From Hofstenia miamia (taxonomy: Eukaryota > Xenacoelomorpha > Acoela): a stretch of DNA of 64,000 nucleotides. The stretch is from the NCBI GenBank assembly GCA_004352715.1, contig SCFE01000025.1, forward strand, positions 2,155,329-2,219,328, read 5' to 3'. This document shows positions 13,083 through 25,133 of the stretch, in pieces (the first letter of the stretch is position 1; every line of letters begins with the position of its first letter). A program made the position numbers and the translations under genes. Below the pieces are notes generated by a model, which was given only the letters and a program-made list of their open reading frames with translations, did no database searches and had not been told where the DNA came from.

Positions 13083-13200
13083 TATTATATATATATATAT
13101 ATATATATATATTTGCAGTTTATAGATGTTGTATTATTTTCTTTTTCTACATTTGTACAAGCAAGAAATAATAAACTGCTTTTGACTCTTATTATTACTA
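13083..13200 (+). repeat. (AT)n tract followed by a tail-family-A LINE 3' end
   Basis: An (AT)n tract at 13083-13111 precedes a short LINE 3' remnant ending AATAAACTGCTTTTGACTC and then TTATTATTA at about 13185-13197. Confidence 0.75.
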
Positions 13201-13796
13201 TAATTTGATTATTTTCTCCTAAAAAATACAAAAAATGGGTGCTGGCGTTAAATACTTATACCACCTCTTAAATTTTGGATCAGATTATCATATTCAACTA
13301 TAGTTTATTGAAATTACATTATTTTTCAGTTATATTTATTAATTTTAATACAAAAAACTGCTATTTATTATAAAAAAAATTTAATTGATAATTAAAAACC
13401 TTCAATTTTGCACGTAAGCATGACCATGTTACTGAATACAGGTATAATGGATTGTATCCGCTATATCAAATACAATTTCATGCAGCGGCAACTTTATTTA
13501 ACCATAAATATGGCCGAGAACAATATCTTTTCTTGATAGTTACTTAAAAATAAATCCACGATCACATACATTTATTTGCAGCATTATTTCCTATTCTTGT
13601 TTTCACCGAGCAGCCTCTAATATTTAGAACAACTTAACAATGAGATTAGAGTAGAAAAAAAATCAAAACATTTAGAAAAAAATTAAAAATTGCGCTTTGA
13701 ACCGCCAAAAACTATTGGAGACACTAGCATGCTAAACACATTTACCGATATTTTGCACTGAGCTCACCACATATATAGACACGCACACACAGACAC
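13201..13796. other. AT-rich DNA, nothing recognised
   Basis: No ORF, repeat end or RNA gene could be supported in this stretch. Confidence 0.55.
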
Positions 13797-13907
13797 ATTT
13801 ATTATTATGATTATTATTATTATTATTAAATATTATGCATGTATATTTAGTTTGTAGTTCTAAAATTGTAATTTTTAGCAATATATTGATTTGACTCTTA
13901 TTATTAA

Positions 13908-13967
<60 letters not shown>
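13797..13967 (+). repeat. LINE 3' remnant sandwiched between two (ATT)n tracts
   Basis: An (ATT)n tract (13797-13827) is followed by about 65 bp of LINE 3' untranslated sequence ending GATTTGACTCTTATTATTA (near 13890-13908) and then a second, longer (ATT)n tract to 13967. Both strands give long Asn or Ile runs in translation; those ORFs are artefacts of the repeat. Confidence 0.85.
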
Positions 13968-13968
<1 letters not shown>

Positions 13969-14768
13969 GCACTCAGAAGTCTTAGAAAAAATATAGCACT
14001 CTATATAAATCATGTACCAATAAAACAAAGAGAATCTATCAACTATTTAGATGTTGAAATTGACAATGACTTAAATTTCGAACGATTCTTATTATTTAAA
14101 GTTAAGAAATTTGCTTCTGGGGTTAGGCATCTTTACCATCTTCGAAATATTCCAAATACATGTCACAAACTATTACTAAATGCATTCTACTTCTCACATT
14201 TTCAATAATGTTCATTTTTCTTCACAAATATAAATTCATAATATCGCATCCTTCTCTCTAAAACTTTCAACTGTTCCCTTAAAACACACAATTTCGCGCA
14301 AAAACATTATAATGCAACCGATTATCGATTAAAATACAAAATAGTATGTCCTTACTACCAAATTCAAATGCATATGTTATCAATCCTATTTAAATTCAGA
14401 TTTGGTCAACCCTCAATTTATTTTCTAAAAAAATATCTTAAATTAAATGAACGCTCTCAAAAGTTTTTATGCTTAGATAACAACTCTAATAGTTTTCACC
14501 AACAGAAACTAAAATATGGAATAACCTAGCTCATGAAAATAAAATAGAAACAAATTACAATAAATTCAGAAACAATTTGCGCATATTCCTCTGTAATATG
14601 CAATGCATACTTAGCGACAATAACACACTACACTTTCAAAAATTTTGTATAGCGTTAGAAAGCCACACATACTTATATTATATATATATATATATATATA
14701 TCTAGCTGGTATTTTGTAGTTTTGTATTTGTTTTATACAACAATAAATTTGCTTTGACTTTTATTATT
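13969..14768 (+). mobile_element. 5'-truncated CR1-like LINE, tail family A
   Basis: The reading frame 13971-14208 is a reverse transcriptase thumb: RESINYLDVEIDNDLNF corresponds to the conserved 'YLGVxIDxxLxF' block, followed by a Lys/Arg-rich helix. More C-terminal blocks follow in shifted frames up to KIWNNLAHENKIETN near 14510-14560. A short (AT)n tract interrupts the 3' region (14675-14701), and the element ends with CAATAAATTTGCTTTGAC at 14741-14758 and TTATTATTA. The 5' end abuts the preceding (ATT)n tract without any spacer. Confidence 0.82.
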
Positions 14769-14799
14769 ACGAAGACAATGTGTAAACTACAAACGACAA

Positions 14800-15345
14800 A
14801 AAAATCCCATTGAAGCGATCAGACATTTGACAAAAGATATTGAAAACCCAAATTATTATTTTTTCAACTGAAGTACAAAGAAAGTTAACAGGAAATATTA
14901 AAATTAATGTTTGTAGTGACGAAATTGCTCAAAGCACATTTTTAAATTATCATGGTGCATTAATAGAAAATGATTTTAAATTAAATAATTTTTCACAACA
15001 TTAAAAAAGATAGTATCTGTAATTTAATATTTACAGTATTTGTGTCTTCTAGAACTAATATAATAGCTTGTCTTAAGTCAATTAAATTGCCTTGCATTTC
15101 ATTTTTAAAATCTCTCATTACAAAAACGTTTATCACTATTAAAAATTTTCAACTAGGCATTTACAAAAATGATTCATATCAACAAGCATAAATCCATAAC
15201 ACAACTGAGATCTTTGTATGATATCTTAACCCCGAATTATTTTTAATCTTATATATGGATCAAAATTTAAGTCTTCAAATAAATTCACTATGTATTCTAA
15301 AAATTTCATTAAAAAAATTAATAGGAGAAACAATTTTTTAATATA
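14800..15345 (+). pseudogene. LINE reverse transcriptase thumb relic
   Basis: The plus strand around 14850-15010 reads TQIIIFSTEVQRK, then STFLNYHGALIENDFKLN, matching 'KTxxIIF ... YLGVxIDxxLK' of CR1-like reverse transcriptases. The Leu-Gly of that block has become His-Gly, and stops follow. It begins soon after the tail of the preceding LINE. Sequence up to about 15345 has weaker similarity. Confidence 0.65.
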
Positions 15346-15414
15346 TACTCAGAAAATTTTCATTTAGATCTTTAATCTTATAATATGAATCAAGTATTTA
15401 TAGCTAATCTGAAT

Positions 15415-15417
15415 ATA

Positions 15418-15452
<35 letters not shown>

Positions 15453-15511
15453 NNNNNNNNNNNNNNNNNNNNNNNNNNNNNNNNNNNNNNNNNNNNNNNN
15501 NNNNNNNNNNN

Positions 15512-15542
<31 letters not shown>
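15415..15542. repeat. (AT)n tract containing a 59-bp assembly gap
   Basis: Alternating AT on both sides of N bases 15453-15511. ORFs crossing it consist of gap residues and Ile-Tyr repeats. Confidence 0.97.
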
Positions 15543-15544
<2 letters not shown>

Positions 15545-18140
15545 GGTTGAAGATCCAACACGATGTCAATTGGTTTATACCTAGACCGTTTAATGAAATG
15601 CTTAAGCCCAACTAAATTCCAATATTCAGACTCAAACCCAATTCTGTGTTTATTCTAAATTGAAAAATTAAAAAATACATTTAAACAATAGAACCTAATT
15701 TAACCCAAGTTTCGTATAACAAACCACAGCCATCTGTGGTTTGAGCGTGTGAGGATTGAAGTACGGAATCGCATTTGCTTTTGCAGACTTTCACATTGAC
15801 TGATCCCATGAATTTTTGTTGAAATGTTAATGAACTAAATTTTCCTTTGTTCTGATATCTGAAAGCTATTACTTATATATTTTTATTGCAGTTACGAAAA
15901 ACGGGGCCGAGGGAACCCAGACACAAATCCAAATCCAGTAATTTCTGATTTTCGGACCTAAACTTCAAAAACGCGGTACATATGTGTGTAGATTTAGTTT
16001 CAACTCTGAAAGCCATGAGAGCAGCAATTAACTCCAAATATTTCCCCTTCAGCAAGATAGATCAGAGATTTTTGCAACCAGGCCATGTAAAACATAGAGA
16101 AAACAGGTAAACTTCAAAGGATACTTGAAAGAGGAGATACTTCTCTATCTCTTAGTATATTTTGTTTTTCAAATTTTAATTAGTTCATGAGCTCTGAGCA
16201 CTTAAATTATTTTTTCAAGAAATCATCACAGATTTTCAAAAACTGCAGGATATAATAGGTAAAATTGCTATAGAGTAGCATTTATACAATTTTTTGAATT
16301 GACTTACACTTCAGACACTTGCCTTGAAATTTGTCATATCCAAATATAGAATGTAGTAATGGCCATAGTGTAACACAAAATTTTGCTGGTTTACAAAGAT
16401 TAAATAAATGAGAATTTTTTAACTTGGCTCTGTCCTCGTAGAATGTTCTTTTCAATGGGGGTGAGGGATTTTTTTGCATTTTCATATAATATATATATAT
16501 ATATATTCTGTATATACACTAAGGAACATTAATCATCCATTGCTCATAAAAAATCGTTGTTCGGAATAGATAATGAATTCCAAGCATGTTTGAAAATTTT
16601 TTAAAATTGCCTTCTAAGTGATAGTGCACACATACATGTATAAAGTTTTGTAAGCATTTTTCAATCGTTATTTTTCACATTATGCACAGATTATCACTAT
16701 GCATAAAAATGATGCTTTTGTCGCAATCACATTCTATGTTAACACATAGTGATTAGTAGCATCTTTCTGAATTAATAAATGATATTGAATCTTTGCTAAT
16801 TATAGACATGTGTTTTTTGTTATATTTTAGGCATCTTTGTTTTAATTTTTCAGTATCCATGAGGATTCCCAAGGAAATGTTTTGTGATAGAAGTTTGAAA
16901 TGGTAATGTAAAAAACTTTCTTTACAACTGGAAAAAAATATTTAATATATTGCTTTTCTCGAACAGGGTCTTCTTAAGTACACGGCCCGGTTATCTGCAG
17001 TAATGTCAATTAATTTGGGGGCCGATCTATTAACACTACCAAAAATCATGCTAGAAAAAATAGCTATACAATGTTATGATAGTATAGCTTAGAGGTATAA
17101 CAGAGTCAAACTTAGTTTATAATTGCTAGGAGCACGTGTATCACCCCTTCGAACTTGTGGTATAACCTGATTTCAGCGATCTAATTGCTTTTTATTTTTC
17201 TCGTCAAACAAGTATGCCAGGTAACTAAGTTTGACAGTGCATCATTTTGTAATGACCATGCATTGAAAGCTTGTAGTGTTACATTGTCAAGAACAGTTAA
17301 TTTTTTTTCAACATTCGGCAAAAGGAGTTTAAGGATACTAAACGTAAAGATTCTGTGAAAGTATTAAAGAAGGCCCTCTCTCGAATAAAAAATAGATATG
17401 CTGTCTAAGACATCAAGAAATATGAAAATATTTAATTATATTTCGGTTTTTGGTCATCTAATTTTTTAGGGCCTCTAGTTTGTTACAGCCTCTTTTTCAA
17501 TCCCTTTGGTTGTCATCAGTTAAACCAAGCATAATTGATAATAATTTGCTTTTCTGCTATTTTGACTGTTTGGCCAACGATTATTTCCTAAATCCACTTA
17601 TGTATCATTCATTGTTTTCTAGACAACTGGGGAAACGTCTAATGCTAAATGTATCAATAAATAACAAGCATTGCTGTTTTGTTTTCAATCCTGTGACACT
17701 ACTACAGTAGAGAAATTATTCAGGTTTAAAATTGTATAAAAAAGCCATTTTGTCAAGACATTGCAAATGATTTAGAAATTCAATGCTCAAATGTTTTCGT
17801 AGTAATTGATTTCGAATACTCTACTTGCTACAGTCCCTGAAAGGCGGGGCAGTCTCTTAACATTTATTTGTTTTTAACCTGCTAAATTGGAAAATTGTTA
17901 AGCAAGGCTCTTATCAACTGTTTTATTAATGCATTGCGTAATAAGTAGTTCAACAGCTTTTACTGTAGCTGCAAACAAAATCAGTGCATTGAAGTGTATT
18001 ACCGGTAAACGATATTATACACGAAATTTTTAGTAACGATACAGAAAATACCGATACACGAAAACAGCTGAATACTACACGAAACATCGTGTATTTCAAA
18101 TCGTGTAACGTGTATTGTAGAGCTATCCGTCATTCATTGT
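15543..18140. other. AT-rich DNA with possible transposon ends
   Basis: No gene recognised. Near 16963-17035 the words CAGGGTCTTCTTAAGT and ACGGCCCGG, then GGGGGCCGATC, resemble the start of a hAT element, but no matching end was found. An ORF at 17480-17710 (76 codons) has no known family. 18000-18130 is dense in TACACGA-like words. A short (AT)n tract lies at 16488-16506. Confidence 0.4.
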
Positions 18141-18145
18141 ACTTC

Positions 18146-18480
18146 AACTATTGCATGGCAAGTTCAAGCATAAATATGCGACAACTTATGTTATTTCCAG
18201 TAATTTTGTTGAAAATAACCCAGGCATTTATCATTGAAAGGTCCAGTGAATTGTAAAATGCAGTATGCAGCCATTGAATATCTTCATGATGCTTCTTTTG
18301 TGGACATAGACTTCTACACATTCCATCCAACCTATCCACACCACATTTATTTTAGTTGTAAAAACAAAACAAATTCCGATTTCTTCCTTGAATTACAATT
18401 ATTAGGTTCCATAGCATCACGATCTTGTGTGGACAGTAAAAATACTGGTTTATTATTCTTACTAGCATTTTACTAGCATA
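18146..18480 (-). pseudogene. piggyBac-type transposase C-terminal relic
   Basis: On the minus strand, from 18480 downwards, the frames read VFLLSTQDRDAMEPNN, KKSE, then after a frameshift and stop NKCGVDRLDGMC, and finally INAWVIFNKITG and SCRIFMLELA. This order (LLST, a Lys-rich spacer, 'N-K-x-G-G-V-D-x-x-D', a cysteine block, 'D..xINAWVIF', 'SRRxFLxxLA') is the end of the piggyBac catalytic domain. The last catalytic Asp of the GVDRLD block is kept. The upstream catalytic part and the TTAA-flanked ends were not found. The plus-strand ORF 18234-18476 is a shadow. Confidence 0.78.
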
Positions 18481-18599
18481 TTAGCTTGCCCGATTTGAAA
18501 ATTTCAGAATCTAACAAATTTAGTTTTTTGGAACTAATGGGCTGTTTTCTGCTTGCAACTTCAGATCTAGCAGCATTTCTCTTAAAAATTTAGAAGCGT

Positions 18600-18735
18600 T
18601 AGTTCAAATTTCATTTATTGTATAAATTATTTATTAATTGAAGTTCAATTTATAAGCGAAAAATGCGTGAAATACACGATTTTTAACAACACGAAATACC
18701 GATACACGACCAAAGTGATGCAATTCTAAGTTCAT
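18600..18735. repeat. TACACGA-rich segment with hAT-like end
   Basis: The words AATACACGATTTTTAAC, CACGAAATACCGATACACGA and GATGCAATTCTA occur in order. The reverse complement begins TAGAATTGCATCAC, which resembles a hAT terminus. The words AATACCGATACACGA also occur in the same orientation at about 18045-18060. Confidence 0.5.
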
Positions 18736-19129
18736 TAAAAATTTCAAAAGTCAAGTTATTCCAATGAATAGGGTACAGCTCTTCAAACCCAATTTTTTAA
18801 GAATTCGAATCCGAATATTTCAGGCAATAAATTCATGACTTAGTGATGTGTGGTTACTATTCCCTGGTACCTCATTCTATCAGCCTATTCCCGGGGGGAG
18901 GTCCGGCGGTTGCTCATATATTTTACACAGTATGGTTAAGTTACTTATTCCACATTATGTTTATTTTAAACAAGACTTTTTTGCATAAATATGTATTAGA
19001 AAAACGTTGAAAAATTGCCGTATATAATGAAAGTATATTGCGTTAGAAATTTTATTAAATTTCGAATTTTTACAGGGCCCTACACCAGAACTGCAAATCT
19101 GCCATATGAATTGATTTCCCTGATCCTAG

Positions 19130-20000
19130 AATTTAGATCTACACTGAAATGCTAGAAGTTCAAGGATTTTCCTTTCAACAGGCTGGTTGTGATATTTAAT
19201 TCTACACTCCCAAAGTCGAATAGAATTAATACAATAAGCAACACCACAAATATGTTGGTACTTTTGCTTTACTCCCTAACACTATTGGGAAGTGTAGAGG
19301 CAGGGGGCGGATTTTGATGTGGATTTTGAATAATCCATTCGTCTCGACAACACGTTGGATAGTGGATTATGCGAGTTTTGAGAAGTAAATTTGCACACTT
19401 TTTCATCGTTGCTAGATGGTAGTCCGTATGGGCATGGGTATTGAAGAGATATTCAGGACCCAGATTGCTGAGCCTTGAGTAATAGCAGGCAGAATAAGGG
19501 CAGAGTACAGATAGCTGAGTTCAGCGGAAGTGAAGTTGAGATGTTTCAGCTTTTCAACATTACATCAACGATATGGCCATCTTTCACACAGATTCGTTAT
19601 AAGATTTGAAACCAAATTTCTCGAAAATCATGAAGCCTAGCACTTTTAGATGAGGTTATTAGTAGAATCGATGCAAGGAGATCAATGAACAGATCTCCTT
19701 TGAACCTGACTAGCACTTCTTATGATTTGGATTCACAAAGTAGGAATTCCTTTTCTCAACACAATTTGGACAAAAGCTGTATCACAGTTGCAGCATAGTC
19801 GTTCACGTAGACGCCATCACAAAAAGTTCTGGCTGGTATACCATCAAGATTAAGATCAGCAGCAGAAATGTTAAACATGACGGACCACCGACTGTGCCCT
19901 GTTCCACACTTCGATTTGTGTAGAAGAGCTTCGATGCTCACTGATCATGGACAACCACCTGACATCGCTTAGACAGAAAGTTGATGACTCAGTTTCTTAC
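19130..20000 (-). pseudogene. LINE reverse transcriptase palm/thumb relic
   Basis: The minus strand carries, in order, a QGTVGGP block and MFNISAADLN (19940-19850; the family motif is 'PQGxVLGPxLFNIxxxDL'), a degenerate YADD site read as YVNDYAAT (19800), ENEFLL-type sequence seen as EKEFLLCESKS (19750), and SAELSYLYSALILPAITQGSAIW (19530-19440, about 23 residues, key residues Y, LILP, GS and W). Frames shift several times and the catalytic Asp pair is altered. This is a non-LTR element different from the tail-family-A LINEs. Similarity further upstream to 20480 is weak. Confidence 0.7.
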
Positions 20001-20499
20001 ATATGGGTTGACTTCAAGATCTATTTTCAACAAGTTTTGAACAAGGCTAAACATTGGATAGGTGTAGAAGTACAAGAAAACACTAAGCTCTAGAAGACAT
20101 GTCTAATACAATTCCAGAACTGCATCACTAGGTGTGACTTCAGCTTGGGAAGCAGAACATAATGATCAGTTGTGGAGATATTTGAAAATTTCTCATTGAT
20201 TTGATCCACATCAATTTGGATTTTCAGTATTTTCCAGTTTGAGAGTTATCAAAATTCCAACATTGAAATGAACCTTTTTACCACAGTTGCGTACATTTTC
20301 AAGAATGACGTTATAGATTCTACATGAAATTTCCTCAGTTTCACTGTAATGCCGTTTTAGCATCAAGTATCATTTCCGGTTGATAAGGCGTTTGAGCAGA
20401 GGGGACATTTAAGGAGGATCAGCAAATGTCAATATAACAATTCTGTATGAACAGTGAGTCTCTAGCTGTGCTTATCTGAAAGGGTGACTGCTTCATCCA

Positions 20500-22554
20500 T
20501 AAGGCAAAAGAAAACCAATCTAAATAATTACTCAACATCGAAATTCAAACATAGTGGAATCCATCATTATTAAGGAACGTCTAAATAAAGCACTAATGAA
20601 CAATCAAATCAAAAAATGAACTTTTTCATATTTATATATTAGAGATATAATGAGTATTACCGCACCATTAAATTTTAAACTTGAAGAAGCAAAGCGTTGC
20701 TAAACAGGTGTTTATTTTGAAACCTATTTTTAATATATTAATCTTACAGAAATTTGCATTTCGTGTAGATATATTATATATAACATATATATATATATAT
20801 ATAATGAATCAAAATATCTGAGTATGAGCATGGAAAATGATAATGAATTCCAATTGAAAGTTCAAGTCAAAACAACGGCAAAGACTAGATCCTGAGTCAA
20901 ATTATTGTTCAATGCCATTTAATACCATTTGGGGGAGTTAGACGTGTATTTGAACCCTTTGTGCTAATTGAGCTGCATTCATGCGTACACATAGTATATC
21001 ACTTTTTGCAAAATAGAGCTTATTTAGAACTGTTCGATACAATAATTCTTGATGGAAATTCAAACTGATTTTTGCTATGAATCCCATTTTATATCTTGCT
21101 TATATAGTGGATAGCAGATGCTATGATTTAAAATTTCAATTCTAGTTGCCTAACCAAGTAAGTATTGTTCGTTTGGAAAATCGATGACGAATTGGTGGAT
21201 AAATATAAAATCCAAATTTTTATCACTTTGCATTACCACCAGATTAATATCGTATATTGTCTTTGTATTTCCTAAATATTCGAAGTCGCTTCAGAGAAGC
21301 AAAAATGCTAAAAAAAAAAGTTAAAATTTTCCATTAAATCCTTAAAATTGTATTAAAACGAGTTAGTTTAAGATTTAAAATCATAATCCAACCCATTTTG
21401 AAGTAACCCGACTATTTTTCACCTCGCCTCTAAAACTACTCAAATTTTGCAATTGTTTCAAAATGTTTGTAAGGTAAGTCTCCCCTTGAACTCTATACAG
21501 TTAAAGGTAAAAAAACTCTTCAAAAATCATTGAATTTTAGAAACATTTGTTCTTGATGTTAGAATTTTGGCTACATTTTTCTGAAACTGTATAAGCTGTG
21601 CTTTATATTCTTTGAATTCATTAATTGAAAATCTTAAATATTTTATAGAAGCTTCAATGCTTAATACAGAATTATATGTTCTTTCCCATCCAGCCCAAAG
21701 TTCAAAAATATAGCGGTAATTCAAATACCAAGTTCTTAGTAAATGGCAATTGAAAATTTTATATCAATTGTTCCCTGGAAGTGAATCATTTTCTTATTGT
21801 TAATTTCAACTGTAATTATTACAAACAATTATAAAAATAATTGCAATTATTTTATTATTATTATTATTATTATTATTATAGATAAAAAGAAATTGGAACC
21901 AGATAGACTAAATTAAGACATTTTTCTATGTAGTTTAACTATTTTGAGCACAATTTTGGTACTTAGGGGCAAAAATCAAAAACACAAATTAATAATAAAT
22001 TTGAATTCTCAAGCGCAGCAACTTCCGTTGGTAGATCAATTAAAATAAGAAATGCGATCACAAGAATACACGTTAATTCAAAGGTATTTAAGATTTGAAA
22101 ACAATTACTATGTAACTTATGAAATCAAGATCTAAGAAATTTGCTATTCACGATCTGCAAAAAAAATTGAACATATTTTTTGCTGTTGACCTCTTAGCAA
22201 GAACTTTCCGACACAGCACTTAATTAGTGCAAAAAAATTCAAAATAGATGTCATTGTGCTGCGGATATTTGTTAATGAATGTATGAATTTTTGTACCTGC
22301 GTCATGACTGGTATCATTGTCGTATTTGGCGATGAACATATTGTTAATATTACAAAGCAAATGTCACTGCATGCAGTTTGAAGCGCACTAATGAAATTAC
22401 AATCAAGCAAATTATTTATAATATCAAATATTTTTTCCACTTAAGAGTTTGCAGCATCTACAGGTGGTTACCCATGAATTTAATCATTAATGAAGAGAAA
22501 TTAAATATTTTCTAAATTTAAATGTAAATTGACACTAACTTAAAATAAAATGTT

Positions 22555-22586
<32 letters not shown>

Positions 22587-23115
22587 TGATACCGCCAAGG
22601 TATATTATGATGAAATATGTCTCATTTAAGTTGTCTCGTAAGCCCCGGTGAATCAAAGCTACTGAAAAAAACTTTATTTTTTCCTAAGTATAAGACTAAT
22701 TACTAATGAAACACAATTCAACATGATGAGGGATTTTCACTAGTTGGATTCATGGCAGAGGCAAATCCATAAAAAAATTGGATGGATTTTTGTTCAAATG
22801 ACCAAGTAGGGATTTACTAAGCCCTAAATAGAAGGCTTAATTTATATTTTTTTAAAGGTTACTACTGTTCATTCCATTTTGAAAGTCTGCTAAGCGCATT
22901 ATGGCTAAACTCGCTAATGAATTTTAATTAAAATTAAGTGAAATGTTCTAATCGAAATTTGAACAAAACTTAGACACCAACTTACAAGTGAGAGGAACAA
23001 TCTATGATTTCCAAGTGATATTGAAAGATTTTAGTCAGATTTTTGCATTTATTTTGGTTAATATATTTGAAATCAGTGTAATAAAAAGGAACACACTTGA
23101 AAAATTGTAATAGTA
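20500..23115. other. AT-rich DNA with orphan minus-strand ORFs
   Basis: The ORFs 22144-22440 (98 codons) and 21527-21724 (65 codons), both minus, look more protein-like than chance (mixed composition, helical patterns), but I do not recognise them. They could be fragments of one decayed transposase. Microsatellites lie at 20777-20803 (AT), 21851-21880 (ATT) and 22559-22587 (AT). Confidence 0.35.
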
Positions 23116-23118
23116 TTG

Positions 23119-23143
23119 ATATATATATATATATATATATATA
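23119..23143. repeat. (AT)n microsatellite at a transposon end
   Basis: Alternating AT runs directly into CAGGATTTCCGTAAAG, the apparent end of a TA-targeting transposon. Confidence 0.9.
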
Positions 23144-23520
23144 CAGGATTTCCGTAAAGTTTGTATACACTAAGTTAGCATGTCGTCCAGAAAATCAGTT
23201 GCAGTCATCATGTCCCAATTATGTCACAAGGCGCAGTAATTAAAAATAGAATACAAAGTTTGTATACAGTTAATTAATCAAAAATAATAATTGTTATAGA
23301 GTTTATTAAATTCTGGAAATGCTGTAACAAAGAAGGCAGTCACGATAAATGTTCAAATTGTAAGCCCTTGGCCTCAATACACTCTCGACAACGTGACAAC
23401 ACACTGCGACAAACAAAAGTACACCAGTCATGATCAAAGTTAACAAATTCGTCTATTACAAGTTGTCGAAGATCACTAGAAGTTCCAGTATTAGCACTAA
23501 AACTTTATAAAATATGCTTT
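23144..23520 (-). pseudogene. Tc1/mariner (DUF4817-type) transposase C-terminus and one TIR
   Basis: Minus-strand translation of about 23490-23350 gives SSDLRQLVIDEFVNFD, then CRSVLSRCRECIEAKGLQFE followed by HLS and a stop. The ending 'RxCIEAxGxxFEHL' is characteristic of the C-terminus of one large invertebrate mariner-like transposase group. The downstream end at 23144 reads CAGGATTTCCGTAAAG inward; the word TTTGTATACA is repeated at 23160 and 23260. The opposite TIR and the catalytic domain are absent, so the element is truncated. Confidence 0.7.
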
Positions 23521-23619
23521 GGAGTAAAATTTTTGAAATGTTATAGTAAATGTTGTTGATCATTTTCTCTTTGCTGTTGTAAGTACTATAAATATAGCAT
23601 CAAAACTTTAACTATTATA

Positions 23620-24300
23620 AGAACAATGGTACCATATGTAAGTGAAGTGATGAAAGAAACAATAAATGACAGCATTTTCAAGTTTCTTGATCATTAATAC
23701 TACTATGTAGCTTGTCACTTCTATCACTGATTTTGATATAATTACTGAGGAAATGCCAGTATTTTGAATTTGATATTGAATTAAGTACAATGGTGCAAGA
23801 ACATTGCCATCTTTTATTAAATTACTCACTGATTTATGCTTATCAATATAATTCAGAGTTCTTAGTGCTCAATTGAATATTTTTGCCAATGATGACCGAT
23901 TGTTTGACATTAAATTTTGGAATAAAAAACAAGAATAATTGAAGTTTCTTAGCACAAAAGAATTAAGAATTTGTCTTTGAAAGGTTTGTCCTACATTGCG
24001 CAAATGATACAGATAATTTGTTCCTATATTTTAGTGAAAAAAATTCATTAAACGTTAAATCTCAATCAATTACGACTCTAAGATAGCTAACAGAATTGCT
24101 TTGTCTAATCTCATTATCTCTTAATTTAATTTTGATATTATTAGAAATTTCTTGGTATTGCTTTGGTGTGAAAATAATAAATTGTGTCTTAAGAGGATTA
24201 ATTTTTAGCTTGTTTTTATTAAAATACTCAGTTTAATATTTTTTGGTAAGTACCTGGTTGCTTCATACGGATTTTTTTGCGATTGTAATTATACATACAT
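23620..24300 (-). pseudogene. CR1-like LINE reverse transcriptase relic
   Basis: The minus strand from about 24230 reads NKNKLKINPLKTQFIIFTPK, then SVSYLRVVID-stop-DLTF (24090-24050), the same blocks as in the 13.9-15 kb copies ('NxxKTQFIIF', 'YLGVxID'). Below 23880 it continues ALRTLNYIDKHKSVSNLIKD (23860-23810). One in-frame stop and several frameshifts are present. It runs in the opposite direction to the plus-strand LINE tail at 24909-25094. Confidence 0.72.
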
Positions 24301-24344
24301 ATTAATAGATCCTTCCGTTATTCAATACATTAGATATATCATTA

Positions 24345-24385
24345 ACATTATTATTATTATAATTATTATCATAATATATTATTAT
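24345..24385. repeat. ATT/ATA-rich microsatellite
   Basis: Imperfect ATT repeats of about 40 bp. The following sequence, TCTCGAGTATAAGGCCCATC, is unusually GC-rich for the window. Confidence 0.8.
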
Positions 24386-24885
24386 CTCGAGTATAAGGCC
24401 CATCCCGGGAACAGACTTCTAAAGTGCGAACATACGGACATACGGGCTCTGAATTTAGCATGGTTATTTGTGGTGCTTCGAGTATTTTAAATTTTTAATA
24501 ATTTATATAAATTTGCTTGAAGTACATTAGGTCTATTGATTGATAAGAATTTCTGTCTATCTATTCAATATATTTATCTATGTATATGTATTTCGTGAAA
24601 CACTGGCCTTCATGTAGGTCTATACCAGAAATTAGAACAAAGCACGTAAAATATTGCCTAAACCTAATAAAATTAACTGCGTTCCTAAATATCATTTCAC
24701 TTTCATCATTTGTTTGCGTTTGACTTAATCTTTATATAAGAACTTAAATCTGGTTTCATAACATTTGTTGGCGGCAATAATAATTAATGTACCAACTACT
24801 TAGCATATCATAAAAGGGGATCAAACAGTACTTAATGTGCTACTTCAATACTGCAATTGACTTTGTAAACATGCATTTGCTATAG

Positions 24886-25133
24886 ATTATTATTATTATT
24901 ATTATTATCCAAACAATCACTATTAGGAATATCAAACAAATTAAGCGCATGGACAGATTTCATTTGACATTTGAAATTTACGTCCTTTAAATAAGTGTGC
25001 ATATTTTTAATTTTGTAAATATACATGTATAGCAGTTTGTAGTATTTGTTTGTTTGTTTATTTTACTAAGCAATAAATTTGCTTGACTCTTATTTTTTTA
25101 TTATTATTTTTATTATTATTATTATTATTATTT
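24886..25133 (+). mobile_element. Short LINE 3' copy (tail family A) flanked by (TTA)n
   Basis: The sequence 24909-25094 is nearly the same as the reverse complement of about 12395-12226. It starts CCAAACAATCACTATTAGG and ends CAATAAATTTGCTTGACTC. It is bordered on the left by (ATT)n at 24886-24908 and on the right by a T/TTA-rich tail at 25091-25133. The left junction falls where the element itself reads TTATTATCC, so microsatellite and element share TTATTA at the breakpoint. Confidence 0.88.

Noticed and set aside
13732-14208. Long Asn or Ile runs on both strands
   Set aside because: Translations of the (ATT)n tract. Only the portion after 13970 on the plus strand is meaningful, as LINE reverse transcriptase.
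21527-22440. A hAT/DUF4371-like transposase in the two minus-strand ORFs
   Set aside because: Only vague helical resemblance, and no diagnostic motif; left unassigned.
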